Positions 41,872 through 48,166 of a stretch of DNA of 48,166 bases are shown here, piece after piece. This stretch comes from Chloroflexota bacterium (GTDB lineage: Bacteria > Chloroflexota > Dehalococcoidia > Lucifugimonadales > Lucifugimonadaceae). Position numbers and translations under genes: made by a program. The stretch is from NCBI GenBank assembly GCA_013204545.1, contig JABMNN010000112.1:1-48166 (forward strand), read 5' to 3'. A model generated the notes under the pieces. The model worked only from the letters and a program-made list of their open reading frames with translations. It had not been told where the DNA came from and made no database searches. Each line of letters starts with the position of its first letter. Within the stretch, counting starts at the first letter, position 1.

Positions 41872-42498
41872 TTACTTCCTGGAGTAGTACTCAACTATTT
41901 GACGTGTGTCGATCGAAAGTTCGACATCGCTTGCCTTCGGGAGAGATACGACTTCTCCAAGGGCCTTGTCAGTATCGACATTGAGCCAACTCGGGATCAC
42001 CGAGTTAGCACCCATGCCATTCGACACGATTTCGAACAGTCCAGTCTTCTTCGACTGATCGCGCCAGCTAATACGGTCGCCCGGTGTCACCTGGTAGGAA
42101 GGGATGTCCACCTTCTTACCATTCACCTTAATATGACCGTGATTGACTATCTGTCGGGATTGCGGCCGTGAATCAGCGAAGCCGAGTCGGTATACAACGT
42201 TGTCAAGCCTGCTTTCGAGAAGTATGAGCAGGCGGTCACCTGTCACACCTTCAAGTCGGCTTGCCTTTTTATAGTAGTTTAGGAACTGTCGCTCCAGCAC
42301 ACCATATATAGCTCGTGCTTTCTGCTTTTCACGCAGCTGAGTTCCGTATTCAGAGATACGTCGTCGTCGCTGCTGAGCCGACTTGTCACCAGGAGCGCTC
42401 TTCCGTCGCTCCCAGGCACATTTGCCTGCGGGCTTGGAGCAGAGCTTCATCCCGAAGCGTCGGCAGTTCTTACATTTTGGTCCGGTATACCTTGCCAT
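41872..42498 (-). CDS. rpsD: 30S ribosomal protein S4 (zinc-ribbon form)
   Basis: Primary 16S rRNA-binding protein and assembly nucleator. It has 208 residues. The N-terminus has four cysteines, Cys9, Cys12, Cys20 and Cys27 ('GPKCKNCRRFGMKLC', 'PAGKC'), the C+ zinc-binding form. The S4 RNA-binding domain follows ('LESRLDNVVYRLGFADSRPQ', 'RQIVNHGHIKVNGKKVDIPS'). ATG 42498 with AGGA just upstream. Nine bases separate it from rpoA. Confidence 0.96.
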   Translation of the reverse strand: MARYTGPKCKNCRRFGMKLCSKPAGKCAWERRKSAPGDKSAQQRRRRISEYGTQLREKQKARAIYGVLERQFLNYYKKASRLEGVTGDRLLILLESRLDNVVYRLGFADSRPQSRQIVNHGHIKVNGKKVDIPSYQVTPGDRISWRDQSKKTGLFEIVSNGMGANSVIPSWLNVDTDKALGEVVSLPKASDVELSIDTRQIVEYYSRK

Positions 42499-42600
42499 TA
42501 GATTCCTGAGTTACTCTTCGTGCTTGTTTCTTACGATTATCTGTCTTGTGCCGAAAGAACGGACTGCTAATTGGCAAGGCAGGCCCGTTCGTCGACGTGT

Positions 42601-42984
42601 TTAGACTCTGCGCTTCTTCGGTGGCCTGCATCCATTGTGCGGAACCGGGGTAACGTCGCGAATCGACACTACTCGGATTCCAGCACCTTGAAGCGCTCGA
42701 ATTGCAGCCTCACGACCAGAGCCAGGGCCCTTGATCATGACGTTCACGGTTTTTAGCCCGTGTTCGACTGCTGTTCGAGCTGCTGTTTCACCTGCGCGCT
42801 GAGCTGCAAATGCGGTGGATTTTCTTGAGCCGCGGAAACCCATTGCACCTGCGCTGCTTTGTGAGATGACGTTGCCCTGTGGGTCAGTCACCGTAACTAG
42901 CGTGTTATTGAACGTCGCGTTGATGAATGCCTTGCCCTGTGGGACAAACTTTTTTTCGCGGCGTCGTGTTCGCTGTCGTGGCAT
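42601..42984 (-). CDS. rpsK: 30S ribosomal protein S11
   Basis: Platform protein of the small subunit. It has 127 residues: '[20 protein letters not shown]', '[20 protein letters not shown]', '[20 protein letters not shown]' and the C-terminal '[15 protein letters not shown]'. ATG 42984. A 102-base gap before rpsD holds nothing recognisable. Confidence 0.96.
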   Translation of the reverse strand: MPRQRTRRREKKFVPQGKAFINATFNNTLVTVTDPQGNVISQSSAGAMGFRGSRKSTAFAAQRAGETAARTAVEHGLKTVNVMIKGPGSGREAAIRALQGAGIRVVSIRDVTPVPHNGCRPPKKRRV

Positions 42985-43061
42985 ATTGTTCTTCGTATTC
43001 CTCTAGCTGGTTATTGATCTACCAGTTATTTCATTCTTTGGTAGTGAGAACCGGTCGTGGT

Positions 43062-43442
43062 TTAGCGGGCCACTCGCTTCTTACCGGCAACCGTCTGTCG
43101 ACGACCACGTTTGGTTCGAGCATTAGTTTTTGTTCGCTGTCCACGAACTGGAAGGCCACGACGGTGTCGCAAACCCCGGAATGTCTGAATATCCGTAAGT
43201 CGTCGGATATTGAGCTGAGTCTCACGGCGAAGGTCACCTTCGATGAGGAGTCCAGTCCTCTCGACAGCGCTTCGCACTCGAGCCAGCTCTTCGTCAGATA
43301 AGTCCCGAACGCGTGTCGACTCTAACATGCCCGAGTCTTCCACAAGCTTTTTTGATGTGGTCCGACCGATGCCATATATTGCAGTCAGCGCTATTTCGAG
43401 TCTCTGATTGTCCGGAATGTTTACACCGGCGATGATCGCCAT
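43062..43442 (-). CDS. rpsM: 30S ribosomal protein S13
   Basis: Head protein of the small subunit contacting P-site tRNA and the B1 bridge. It has 126 residues: 'IAGVNIPDNQRLEIALTAIY', 'GIGRTTSKKLVEDSG', 'RHRRGLPVRGQRTKTNARTK' and a basic C-terminus. ATG 43442, 26 bases after rpmJ. Confidence 0.96.
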   Translation of the reverse strand: MAIIAGVNIPDNQRLEIALTAIYGIGRTTSKKLVEDSGMLESTRVRDLSDEELARVRSAVERTGLLIEGDLRRETQLNIRRLTDIQTFRGLRHRRGLPVRGQRTKTNARTKRGRRQTVAGKKRVAR

Positions 43443-43468
43443 AAGGCCGAATTCTCCTATTTTCTCGA

Positions 43469-43585
43469 CTAGCCCTGTCGCGCCTTGAGGCGTGGGTTCA
43501 GTTTGTTAATCACGTAGACGCGCCCCTTACGGCGAACGATTTTGCTGCCTGGGTGCTTGGCCTTGACGGATGCTTTGACTTTCAT
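43469..43585 (-). CDS. rpmJ: 50S ribosomal protein L36 (Cys-less form)
   Basis: Smallest large-subunit protein, 38 residues, too short for most gene calls: '[20 protein letters not shown]', then '[18 protein letters not shown]'. The conserved ends (M-K-V-x-A-S-V-K and R-x-K-x-R-Q-G) and the position between infA and rpsM make it certain. The zinc-binding Cys3-His set of ordinary L36 is absent, so it is the zinc-independent (C-) type. ATG 43585. Confidence 0.95.
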   Translation of the reverse strand: MKVKASVKAKHPGSKIVRRKGRVYVINKLNPRLKARQG

Positions 43586-43632
43586 AATTTTCTCTTGTGC
43601 CTACGCCTGAAGAGCGCTTTTGAGCCTGACTC

Positions 43633-43851
43633 TTACTTGAATCGGTATGTAATTCTGCCGCGGGTTAGGTCATAAGCCGAAAGTTCTACCATAACTTTGT
43701 CTCCTGGCAGAATACGGATAAAGTTTTTGCGGATTTTTCCTGAAGCGTGAGCAAGAACTTCATGACCGTTTGGAAGTTCAATCTTGAAGAACGCGTTGGG
43801 GAGAGCCTCGTTTACGAGACCTTCAACTTCTATTGCTTCCTTTTTTGCCAA
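43633..43851 (-). CDS. infA: Translation initiation factor IF-1
   Basis: OB-fold factor that blocks the A site during initiation. It has 72 residues: '[20 protein letters not shown]', '[20 protein letters not shown]', '[20 protein letters not shown]'. The conserved M-A-K-K start falls on TTG 43851-43849; AGGA lies five bases upstream and there is no ATG. Sits between map and rpmJ, as usual. Confidence 0.96.
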   Translation of the reverse strand: MAKKEAIEVEGLVNEALPNAFFKIELPNGHEVLAHASGKIRKNFIRILPGDKVMVELSAYDLTRGRITYRFK

Positions 43852-43886
43852 TATATCCTGATCCGTTTCAATGTTCTTATTTGTTG

Positions 43887-44684
43887 TTATTCAACTGTGA
43901 GAACTACCGGACCGTCCTCCGTTATCGCAACCGTGTGCTCGAAGTGACACGAAAGTGCATTATCTTCAGTGACAACGGTCCAGCCGTCATCGAGCATTCG
44001 GGTTTTCCATCCACCAGCATTAACCATCGGCTCAATTGCTAAAACAAGACCTACCCGTAGTTCCGAACCGTGCCCCGCAGGGCCAAAGTTAGGAATCTGC
44101 GGAGGCTCGTGCAGATTTTTGCCAATCCCGTGCCCGACGTACTCACGAACTAGTTCGTAAGATTTCGGGACCACGTAGCTTTCGATGGCGTTTGATATGT
44201 CGCCTACCCGGTTACCGGGCAGTGCTGCCTTAATCCCCATTTCAAGTGATCCACGCGTGGTTTCGATTAGGTCATCCTTCTCACTTGTTGAAGGACCAGC
44301 AACTTGCGTTACCGCATAATCGCTGTTGTACCCGTCTACTATCGCACCACAATCCAGAGTTACCAGATCGCCAGATCGGACAACACGGTCACCCGGAATC
44401 CCATGAACAATTTCTTCATTTATCGATATGCACGCTGTCGCCGGGAAACCGTACAAACCCAGAAATCCGGGTTTAGCGCCTTCTGACTCGATTGCCCGAC
44501 GAGCAATGTCATCAAGTTCACGGGTCGTAATTCCCTGCTCAAGCGCATCAAAAGTTTTTCGAACAGCGAACGCGACAATTCGCCCGGCCTCGCGCATAAT
44601 TTCCAACTCCCGTGCCGTTTTTAATATGGCACCAGAAGTCGGATTTCCGCTGGCTGCGATTCTAGGCGTCGATTCACCGCTCAA
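43887..44684 (-). CDS. map: Methionine aminopeptidase, type I
   Basis: Removes the initiator methionine from new proteins; two metal ions. It has 265 residues. Ligands: Asp in '[20 protein letters not shown]' (two), His in '[20 protein letters not shown]', Glu in '[10 protein letters not shown]' and '[11 protein letters not shown]'. The first 20 residues ('[17 protein letters not shown]') are an extra low-complexity leader. The start is taken as TTG 44684 with GGAGA about nine bases upstream. Between adk and infA, the usual order. Confidence 0.94.
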   Translation of the reverse strand: MSGESTPRIAASGNPTSGAILKTARELEIMREAGRIVAFAVRKTFDALEQGITTRELDDIARRAIESEGAKPGFLGLYGFPATACISINEEIVHGIPGDRVVRSGDLVTLDCGAIVDGYNSDYAVTQVAGPSTSEKDDLIETTRGSLEMGIKAALPGNRVGDISNAIESYVVPKSYELVREYVGHGIGKNLHEPPQIPNFGPAGHGSELRVGLVLAIEPMVNAGGWKTRMLDDGWTVVTEDNALSCHFEHTVAITEDGPVVLTVE

Positions 44685-44722
44685 AGAACGATCTCTCCAT
44701 AGTATATCCCTAAATAAAAGGA

Positions 44723-45373
44723 TTAGTTCGAGTGTCCTACTGATCCAATGGCTTGAGTTAGTGCCTCAAACACAGAATCAGGCGAACCTGTTGCAATAAT
44801 TTCAGCCACATCACCACGTGACTTGTAGTAGCTCAGCACCGGAACAGTGAGCTCATTAAACACCTTCATACGATTCATAATCGCTTGAGGCCTATCGTCA
44901 TTTCGGACAATCACATCGCCTCCACACTTGTCGCAAATGCCTTCTGTTGAAGGGGCATCTGAAACCAAGTTGTACGGAGTCTGGCATTCTGTACATATTG
45001 CTCTGCTCGAGAGCCGTCGTACCAATTCGTCGTTAGATACCGACATGTTTATAACCTTGTCGATTGGTAACCCTGCCGCTTCAAGCGAATCGTCAAGTGC
45101 TTTCGCCTGAACCACTGTGCGAGGGAACCCATCAAGCAGCACACCAGCAGGATCAGCGATGAGTTGCTGAATCATAGCGATGATGTTTGAGTCAGGAACA
45201 TAGTCACCTTTGTCCATGAAGCTCTTTGCCAGAAGACCTAGTTCGGTACCGGCTGCCACTTCGGCTCGCAGCATGTCACCCGTTGAAAGATGCTTCATAC
45301 CTGTCGAATCGGCGAGACGACGTGCCTGTGTACCTTTACCCGCGCCTGGCGGACCTAATAAAACGATTCGCAT
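44723..45373 (-). CDS. adk: Adenylate kinase with zinc-binding LID
   Basis: Interconverts AMP + ATP and 2 ADP. It has 216 residues. P-loop 'GPPGAGKGTQARRLAD', AMP site 'LLDGFPRTVVQAKALDDSLE'. The LID carries Cys-x2-Cys-x16-Cys-x2-Cys ('CTEC' ... 'CDKC'), a structural zinc site typical of Gram-positive-like and related bacteria. ATG 45373, 18 bases after secY. Confidence 0.97.
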   Translation of the reverse strand: MRIVLLGPPGAGKGTQARRLADSTGMKHLSTGDMLRAEVAAGTELGLLAKSFMDKGDYVPDSNIIAMIQQLIADPAGVLLDGFPRTVVQAKALDDSLEAAGLPIDKVINMSVSNDELVRRLSSRAICTECQTPYNLVSDAPSTEGICDKCGGDVIVRNDDRPQAIMNRMKVFNELTVPVLSYYKSRGDVAEIIATGSPDSVFEALTQAIGSVGHSN

Positions 45374-45391
45374 TTGCGTATTACCCGCTCT

Positions 45392-46747
45392 TTAGCGGAC
45401 GAATCCTTCGTAGTTACGCATAAGCAATTGAGATTCCAACTGCCGCATCGTATCAAGTGCCACACCAACCATAATCAACAGGCTTGTGCTCTGCAGAATA
45501 GTCGTAGCGTTCGGCAGATTAGTTACCAGTTGTGCGAGGTAAGGCAGAATCGCTATGAACCCTAGGAAAAGCGCGCCACCCCATGTGATACGAAGTACAA
45601 CTCGCATTAGGTAGACCTTAGTTGGCGGTCCGGGCCGGATACCAGGAACGAAGCCACCGTTTTTCTGAAGGTTTTCAGCTAGGTTCTGCTGATTGTGAAC
45701 CACGAGTGTGTAGAAGAAAGTGAAAATAACCACAAGCAGGAATATCGCTATCCAGTAGATCGTGCTCGTAGGTCCGAATGAGTTCTGGAAGAAGCTCGCA
45801 ATGGTTGATAGGAAGCCACCCGATCCGTCATTAAAGTAGCTGGCAATAACCGATGGAAGAATGAGAATCGAGAAAGCAAAAATAAGCGGGATCATGCCGG
45901 CAGCGTTTACACGCAGCGGAATATTGGTTGCACCAGATTGTCTATACATCTGCCCGCCACGGAACACGCTACGTCCGTACTGCACGGGTATTTTTCTCTG
46001 AGCTTCACTAAAGTAAACAATCAAATAAATGATAGCGATCGCAATAAAGATAAGCATTCCGACTTGGAACATCTGATCACGAAGTAGCCAGAGCTGCCCA
46101 ACGACCTGAGGCAGAGTCGAAACGATGCCGGCAAATATAATCATCGAAATGCCGTTACCGATTCCCTTTTCAGTTACGAGTTCACCCATCCAAACAAGCA
46201 GCATTGTTCCTGCTGTCATAGCTAACAAGATCGTCATCGTGTTCAGAGTGTCTGAACCGAGACCAATACCACTAATAGCCGCTCCACCAGACGTATTGAA
46301 GCCACTTGCGAACAGATTCAACTGACCAAATCCCTGAAGAAATGCCAGCGGAACTGTCAGGTAATGGGTGTATCGGTTGATAGCCTTTCGACCGCCCTCA
46401 CCCTCTTCAGAAAGATTTTTAAGTGTAGGAATGATCGGTGTAAGGATCTGCAGAATAATTGACGCCGTGATGTACGGATATACACCGAGTGCAGCTATCG
46501 ATAGGTTTCTGAGTGCTCCACCTGAGAACAGGTCCAAAAATCCTAGAAGGGGGTTAGCCTCAAATGCTGCGGCCAATGCAGCGCGGTCAACTCCAGGGAC
46601 AGGAACGTGAGCGAAAAACCTGAAGAGAACAAGAACCCCCAAAGTGAACAGAATCCGGTATCGGAGGTCCGGTATACGCCAAGCATCTGCAGCGGCACGG
46701 AATAGTGCCGGAACTGCAGATTCACGCTGTTGTTTGGCCTGAGTCAT
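45392..46747 (-). CDS. secY: Preprotein translocase subunit SecY
   Basis: Pore of the Sec translocon in the cytoplasmic membrane. It has 451 residues and ten membrane helices. 'PGVDRAALAAAF' after helix 1, 'LGVYPYITASIILQILTPII', 'MGELVTEKGIGNGISMIIFA' and 'VQYGRSVFRGGQMYRQSGAT' are SecY motifs; 'GGFVPGIRPGPPTKVYLMRV' lies before helix 9. ATG 46747, two bases after rplO. It exports the surface proteins encoded elsewhere in the window. Confidence 0.97.
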   Translation of the reverse strand: MTQAKQQRESAVPALFRAAADAWRIPDLRYRILFTLGVLVLFRFFAHVPVPGVDRAALAAAFEANPLLGFLDLFSGGALRNLSIAALGVYPYITASIILQILTPIIPTLKNLSEEGEGGRKAINRYTHYLTVPLAFLQGFGQLNLFASGFNTSGGAAISGIGLGSDTLNTMTILLAMTAGTMLLVWMGELVTEKGIGNGISMIIFAGIVSTLPQVVGQLWLLRDQMFQVGMLIFIAIAIIYLIVYFSEAQRKIPVQYGRSVFRGGQMYRQSGATNIPLRVNAAGMIPLIFAFSILILPSVIASYFNDGSGGFLSTIASFFQNSFGPTSTIYWIAIFLLVVIFTFFYTLVVHNQQNLAENLQKNGGFVPGIRPGPPTKVYLMRVVLRITWGGALFLGFIAILPYLAQLVTNLPNATTILQSTSLLIMVGVALDTMRQLESQLLMRNYEGFVR

Positions 46748-46749
46748 AG

Positions 46750-47235
46750 TTACTTAGCCGACTTTGCTTTTTTGGCGTGGTCTGCTTTATCTATCTCAAG
46801 GATTCTTATCGTCCCGCCAGCGGCTTCAATTTTTTCTTTCGCAGATTTGCTGAAGGCGTGGGCGGAAACATTCAGTTTCTTTGTTAAATCACCAGTGCCA
46901 AGAATCTTGACTCGGGCTTTCTTCTGTCGAACAACGCCTGCTTCAACAAGCACAGCGATGGTTACATCCGAGCCTGCGTTGAACTCTTCTAGTGTCGAAA
47001 GATTCACTGGGGTTGATTCGACACGGAAGATATTCGTGAAACCGCGCATGTACGGGAGTCGTTTGATGAGTGGCGTTTGTCCACCTTCAAACAGGAACGG
47101 CACGCTACCGCGCTGCTTCTGTCCCTTCGAACCTCGGCCCGCGAATGTACCGGTACCCGAACCATTACCGCGTCCAACGCGCTTTCGGTTCTTGGTGGAG
47201 TTTTTTGATGGTTTTAGCTGGTGTAGTCCAGGCAT
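46750..47235 (-). CDS. rplO: 50S ribosomal protein L15
   Basis: Late-assembly large-subunit protein. It has 161 residues: Gly/Arg-rich N-terminus ('RVGRGNGSGTGTFAGRGSKG'), 'FEGGQTPLIKRLPYMRGF' and the C-terminal 'SAHAFSKSAKEKIEAAGGTI', then a short basic extension ending 'KKAKSAK'. ATG 47235. Immediately upstream of secY. Confidence 0.96.
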   Translation of the reverse strand: MPGLHQLKPSKNSTKNRKRVGRGNGSGTGTFAGRGSKGQKQRGSVPFLFEGGQTPLIKRLPYMRGFTNIFRVESTPVNLSTLEEFNAGSDVTIAVLVEAGVVRQKKARVKILGTGDLTKKLNVSAHAFSKSAKEKIEAAGGTIRILEIDKADHAKKAKSAK

Positions 47236-47293
47236 ATCTTAATTCTTACTGACTCAATGAACTAATACGTCGAGTTATCGATGCGTGAGCTGT

Positions 47294-47476
47294 TTAGTTC
47301 GTTTCCTCAACAGAGATGAGGTGAACGACTTTTGCGATCATTCCGCGAATTTGAGGGCTATCGTTTTGGACAACCTCGTGGCGGATCCTTCGAAGACCAA
47401 GTGACTTCAGCGTAGCCCGCTGTGCGTGCTTCGTGCCGATACCGCTTCGAAGTTGTGTAATTCGTAATTTGCCCAT
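47294..47476 (-). CDS. rpmD: 50S ribosomal protein L30
   Basis: A 60-residue large-subunit protein: 'GKLRITQLRSGIGTKHAQRA', 'TLKSLGLRRIRHEVVQNDSP', 'QIRGMIAKVVHLISVEE'. The pattern 'L.SLGL.......V......P...GM...V..LV' is the L30 signature. ATG 47476. Between rpsE and rplO, the standard order. Confidence 0.96.
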   Translation of the reverse strand: MGKLRITQLRSGIGTKHAQRATLKSLGLRRIRHEVVQNDSPQIRGMIAKVVHLISVEETN

Positions 47477-47488
47477 AATTTCCAGTTT

Positions 47489-48166
47489 CTACGAAACCAC
47501 TTCGTCTGTAGATGTTTTTTTACTGCTGACACCTTTACGTCGCTCGACAGCGGCGACAGGGTCACGCAGTTGGTCAAGAGCAGCGAGTGTGGCTTTGACA
47601 ATGTTGATGGTATTGGACGAACCGAAAGTCTTCGAAAGAACGTCCTTCACACCAACAGCTTCCATAACTGCTCTTACTCCACCACCAGCAATAACACCGG
47701 TTCCAGGAGCAGCCGGCTTCAGTAGCACTTTTGCACCCGAGAACTTAGAAGTAATCTCGTGCGGGATGGTTGATCCATTCAGCACAACGTGCGTCATTGC
47801 GTTTTTTGCGTAGTTGGTTCCTTTGCGAACAGCGTCTGGAACCGCACCGGCTTTACCGAGAGCAGCACCAACATTACCGTTGCCGTCTCCAACTATAACC
47901 ATTGCGTTAAACGTTAGGTGTCGTCCACCTTTGACCACCTTCGAAACACGCCGAATTTTCACAACGCGTTCAACAAGACCTGAGTCTTCTTCCTCACGCC
48001 GTGGCCTTCGACTGCCGCGTCGATCCCCGCCGGGACCATCAGACCCGCCACCAGGTCCGCGTCCACCGCCTGGTCCACCAGGTCCGCGTCCACCGCCTGG
48101 TCCACCAGGTCCGCGTCCACCGCCTGGTCCACCAGGTCCGCGTCCACCGCCTGGTCCACCAGGTCC
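47489..48166 (-). CDS. rpsE: 30S ribosomal protein S5 with repeat-bearing N-terminus (5' end beyond window)
   Basis: S5 helps decoding accuracy and mRNA unwinding at the entry site. The visible 225 residues include the full conserved part: 'ERVVKIRRVSKVVKGGRHLT', 'VGDGNGNVGAALGKAGAVPD', 'PAAPGTGVIAGGGVRAVMEA'. The frame stays open upstream of GTG 47962, through 'DRRGSRRPRREEEDSGLVE' and then 9-residue repeats 'GGPGGGRGP' up to the window edge. GTG 47962 is therefore internal, and starting there would remove the conserved E-R-V. The true start is off the window. The Gly/Pro/Arg extension is unusual for S5. Confidence 0.93.
   Translation of the reverse strand, partial: GPGGPGGGRGPGGPGGGRGPGGPGGGRGPGGPGGGRGPGGGSDGPGGDRRGSRRPRREEEDSGLVERVVKIRRVSKVVKGGRHLTFNAMVIVGDGNGNVGAALGKAGAVPDAVRKGTNYAKNAMTHVVLNGSTIPHEITSKFSGAKVLLKPAAPGTGVIAGGGVRAVMEAVGVKDVLSKTFGSSNTINIVKATLAALDQLRDPVAAVERRKGVSSKKTSTDEVVS
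48051..48166. repeat. 27-bp tandem repeat at the window edge, inside rpsE
   Basis: Four perfect 27-base copies (48051-48077, 48078-48104, 48105-48131, 48132-48158) and an 8-base start of a fifth. As 27 is a multiple of three, the reading frame is kept and each copy encodes nine residues of the S5 extension. The total copy number is unknown because the sequence ends within the array. Confidence 0.95.

Noticed and set aside
47959-48159. Minus-strand frame with repeated 'DQAVDADLV' units
   Set aside because: It is the 27-bp rpsE repeat read in another frame; the S5 frame continues without stop through the same bases and joins the conserved S5 sequence.
48051-48166. CRISPR-like array at the right edge
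   Set aside because: The copies are directly adjacent with no spacers and keep a coding frame.

Overview
This window looks like one contiguous piece of a bacterial chromosome from a streamlined free-living organism, read with the standard bacterial code (table 11). By eye its base composition is close to balanced. I see no tRNA, rRNA, insertion sequence, integrase or CRISPR array. The housekeeping genes are of bacterial type. A secreted Ig-like surface protein carrying 'GWN-I-S-P' domains, a single-pass C-terminal anchor after a Thr/Pro linker, GuaB3, and a UPF0173-like metallo-beta-lactamase relative together suggest Chloroflexota, perhaps a marine SAR202/Dehalococcoidia-type lineage. That placement is inference and has not been tested.

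Layout. (1) 1-2974, minus: amidase with an AtzG-like small partner, SpoU-type RNA methyltransferase and a truncated MFS transporter, joined by 4-base overlaps. (2) 3057-9655: argS, then gamma-carbonic anhydrase, a lipoprotein and gatC-gatA on minus, then pyrG behind a strong promoter and structured leader. (3) 10098-16050: rho, which appears to start at CTG, followed by a surface layer-like gene with a palindromic promoter, a folded leader and a very strong terminator, and a second anchored secreted protein. (4) 16144-22143: a degenerate MBL-fold protein, an alpha/alpha-toroid protein, then hrcA-dnaJ-prmA-rsmE. (5) 22151-33038, minus: a long run of der-plsY-gpsA, argF, thiolase-DUF35, NIPSNAP, surE and P1 peptidase-panG-panB-panC. 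(6) 33313-37931, plus: guaB3, hisS, prfA-prmC. (7) 38438-48166, minus: the distal spc/alpha ribosomal operon from rpsE through secY-adk-map-infA-rpmJ-rpsM-rpsK-rpsD-rpoA-rplQ to truA-rplM-rpsI. The window ends inside a 27-bp tandem repeat in rpsE, which may be why the contig stops there.

How the genes work together. Most serve translation and its quality (argS, hisS, gatCA, prfA-prmC, prmA, rsmE, truA, ribosomal proteins, map), transcription (rpoA, rho), nucleotides (pyrG, guaB3, adk, surE), phospholipid precursors (gpsA, plsY) and CoA synthesis (panB, panC and a PanG-type reductase). The pantothenate cluster opens with a DmpA/NylC-type P1 aminopeptidase, which could supply beta-alanine. I did not find a clearly new multi-gene system. 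The best unexplained signals are the surface-protein promoter/operator and leader, the CTG start of rho, the MBL pseudoenzyme, the histone-like tail on L13, and a long hairpin between prmC and rpsI.
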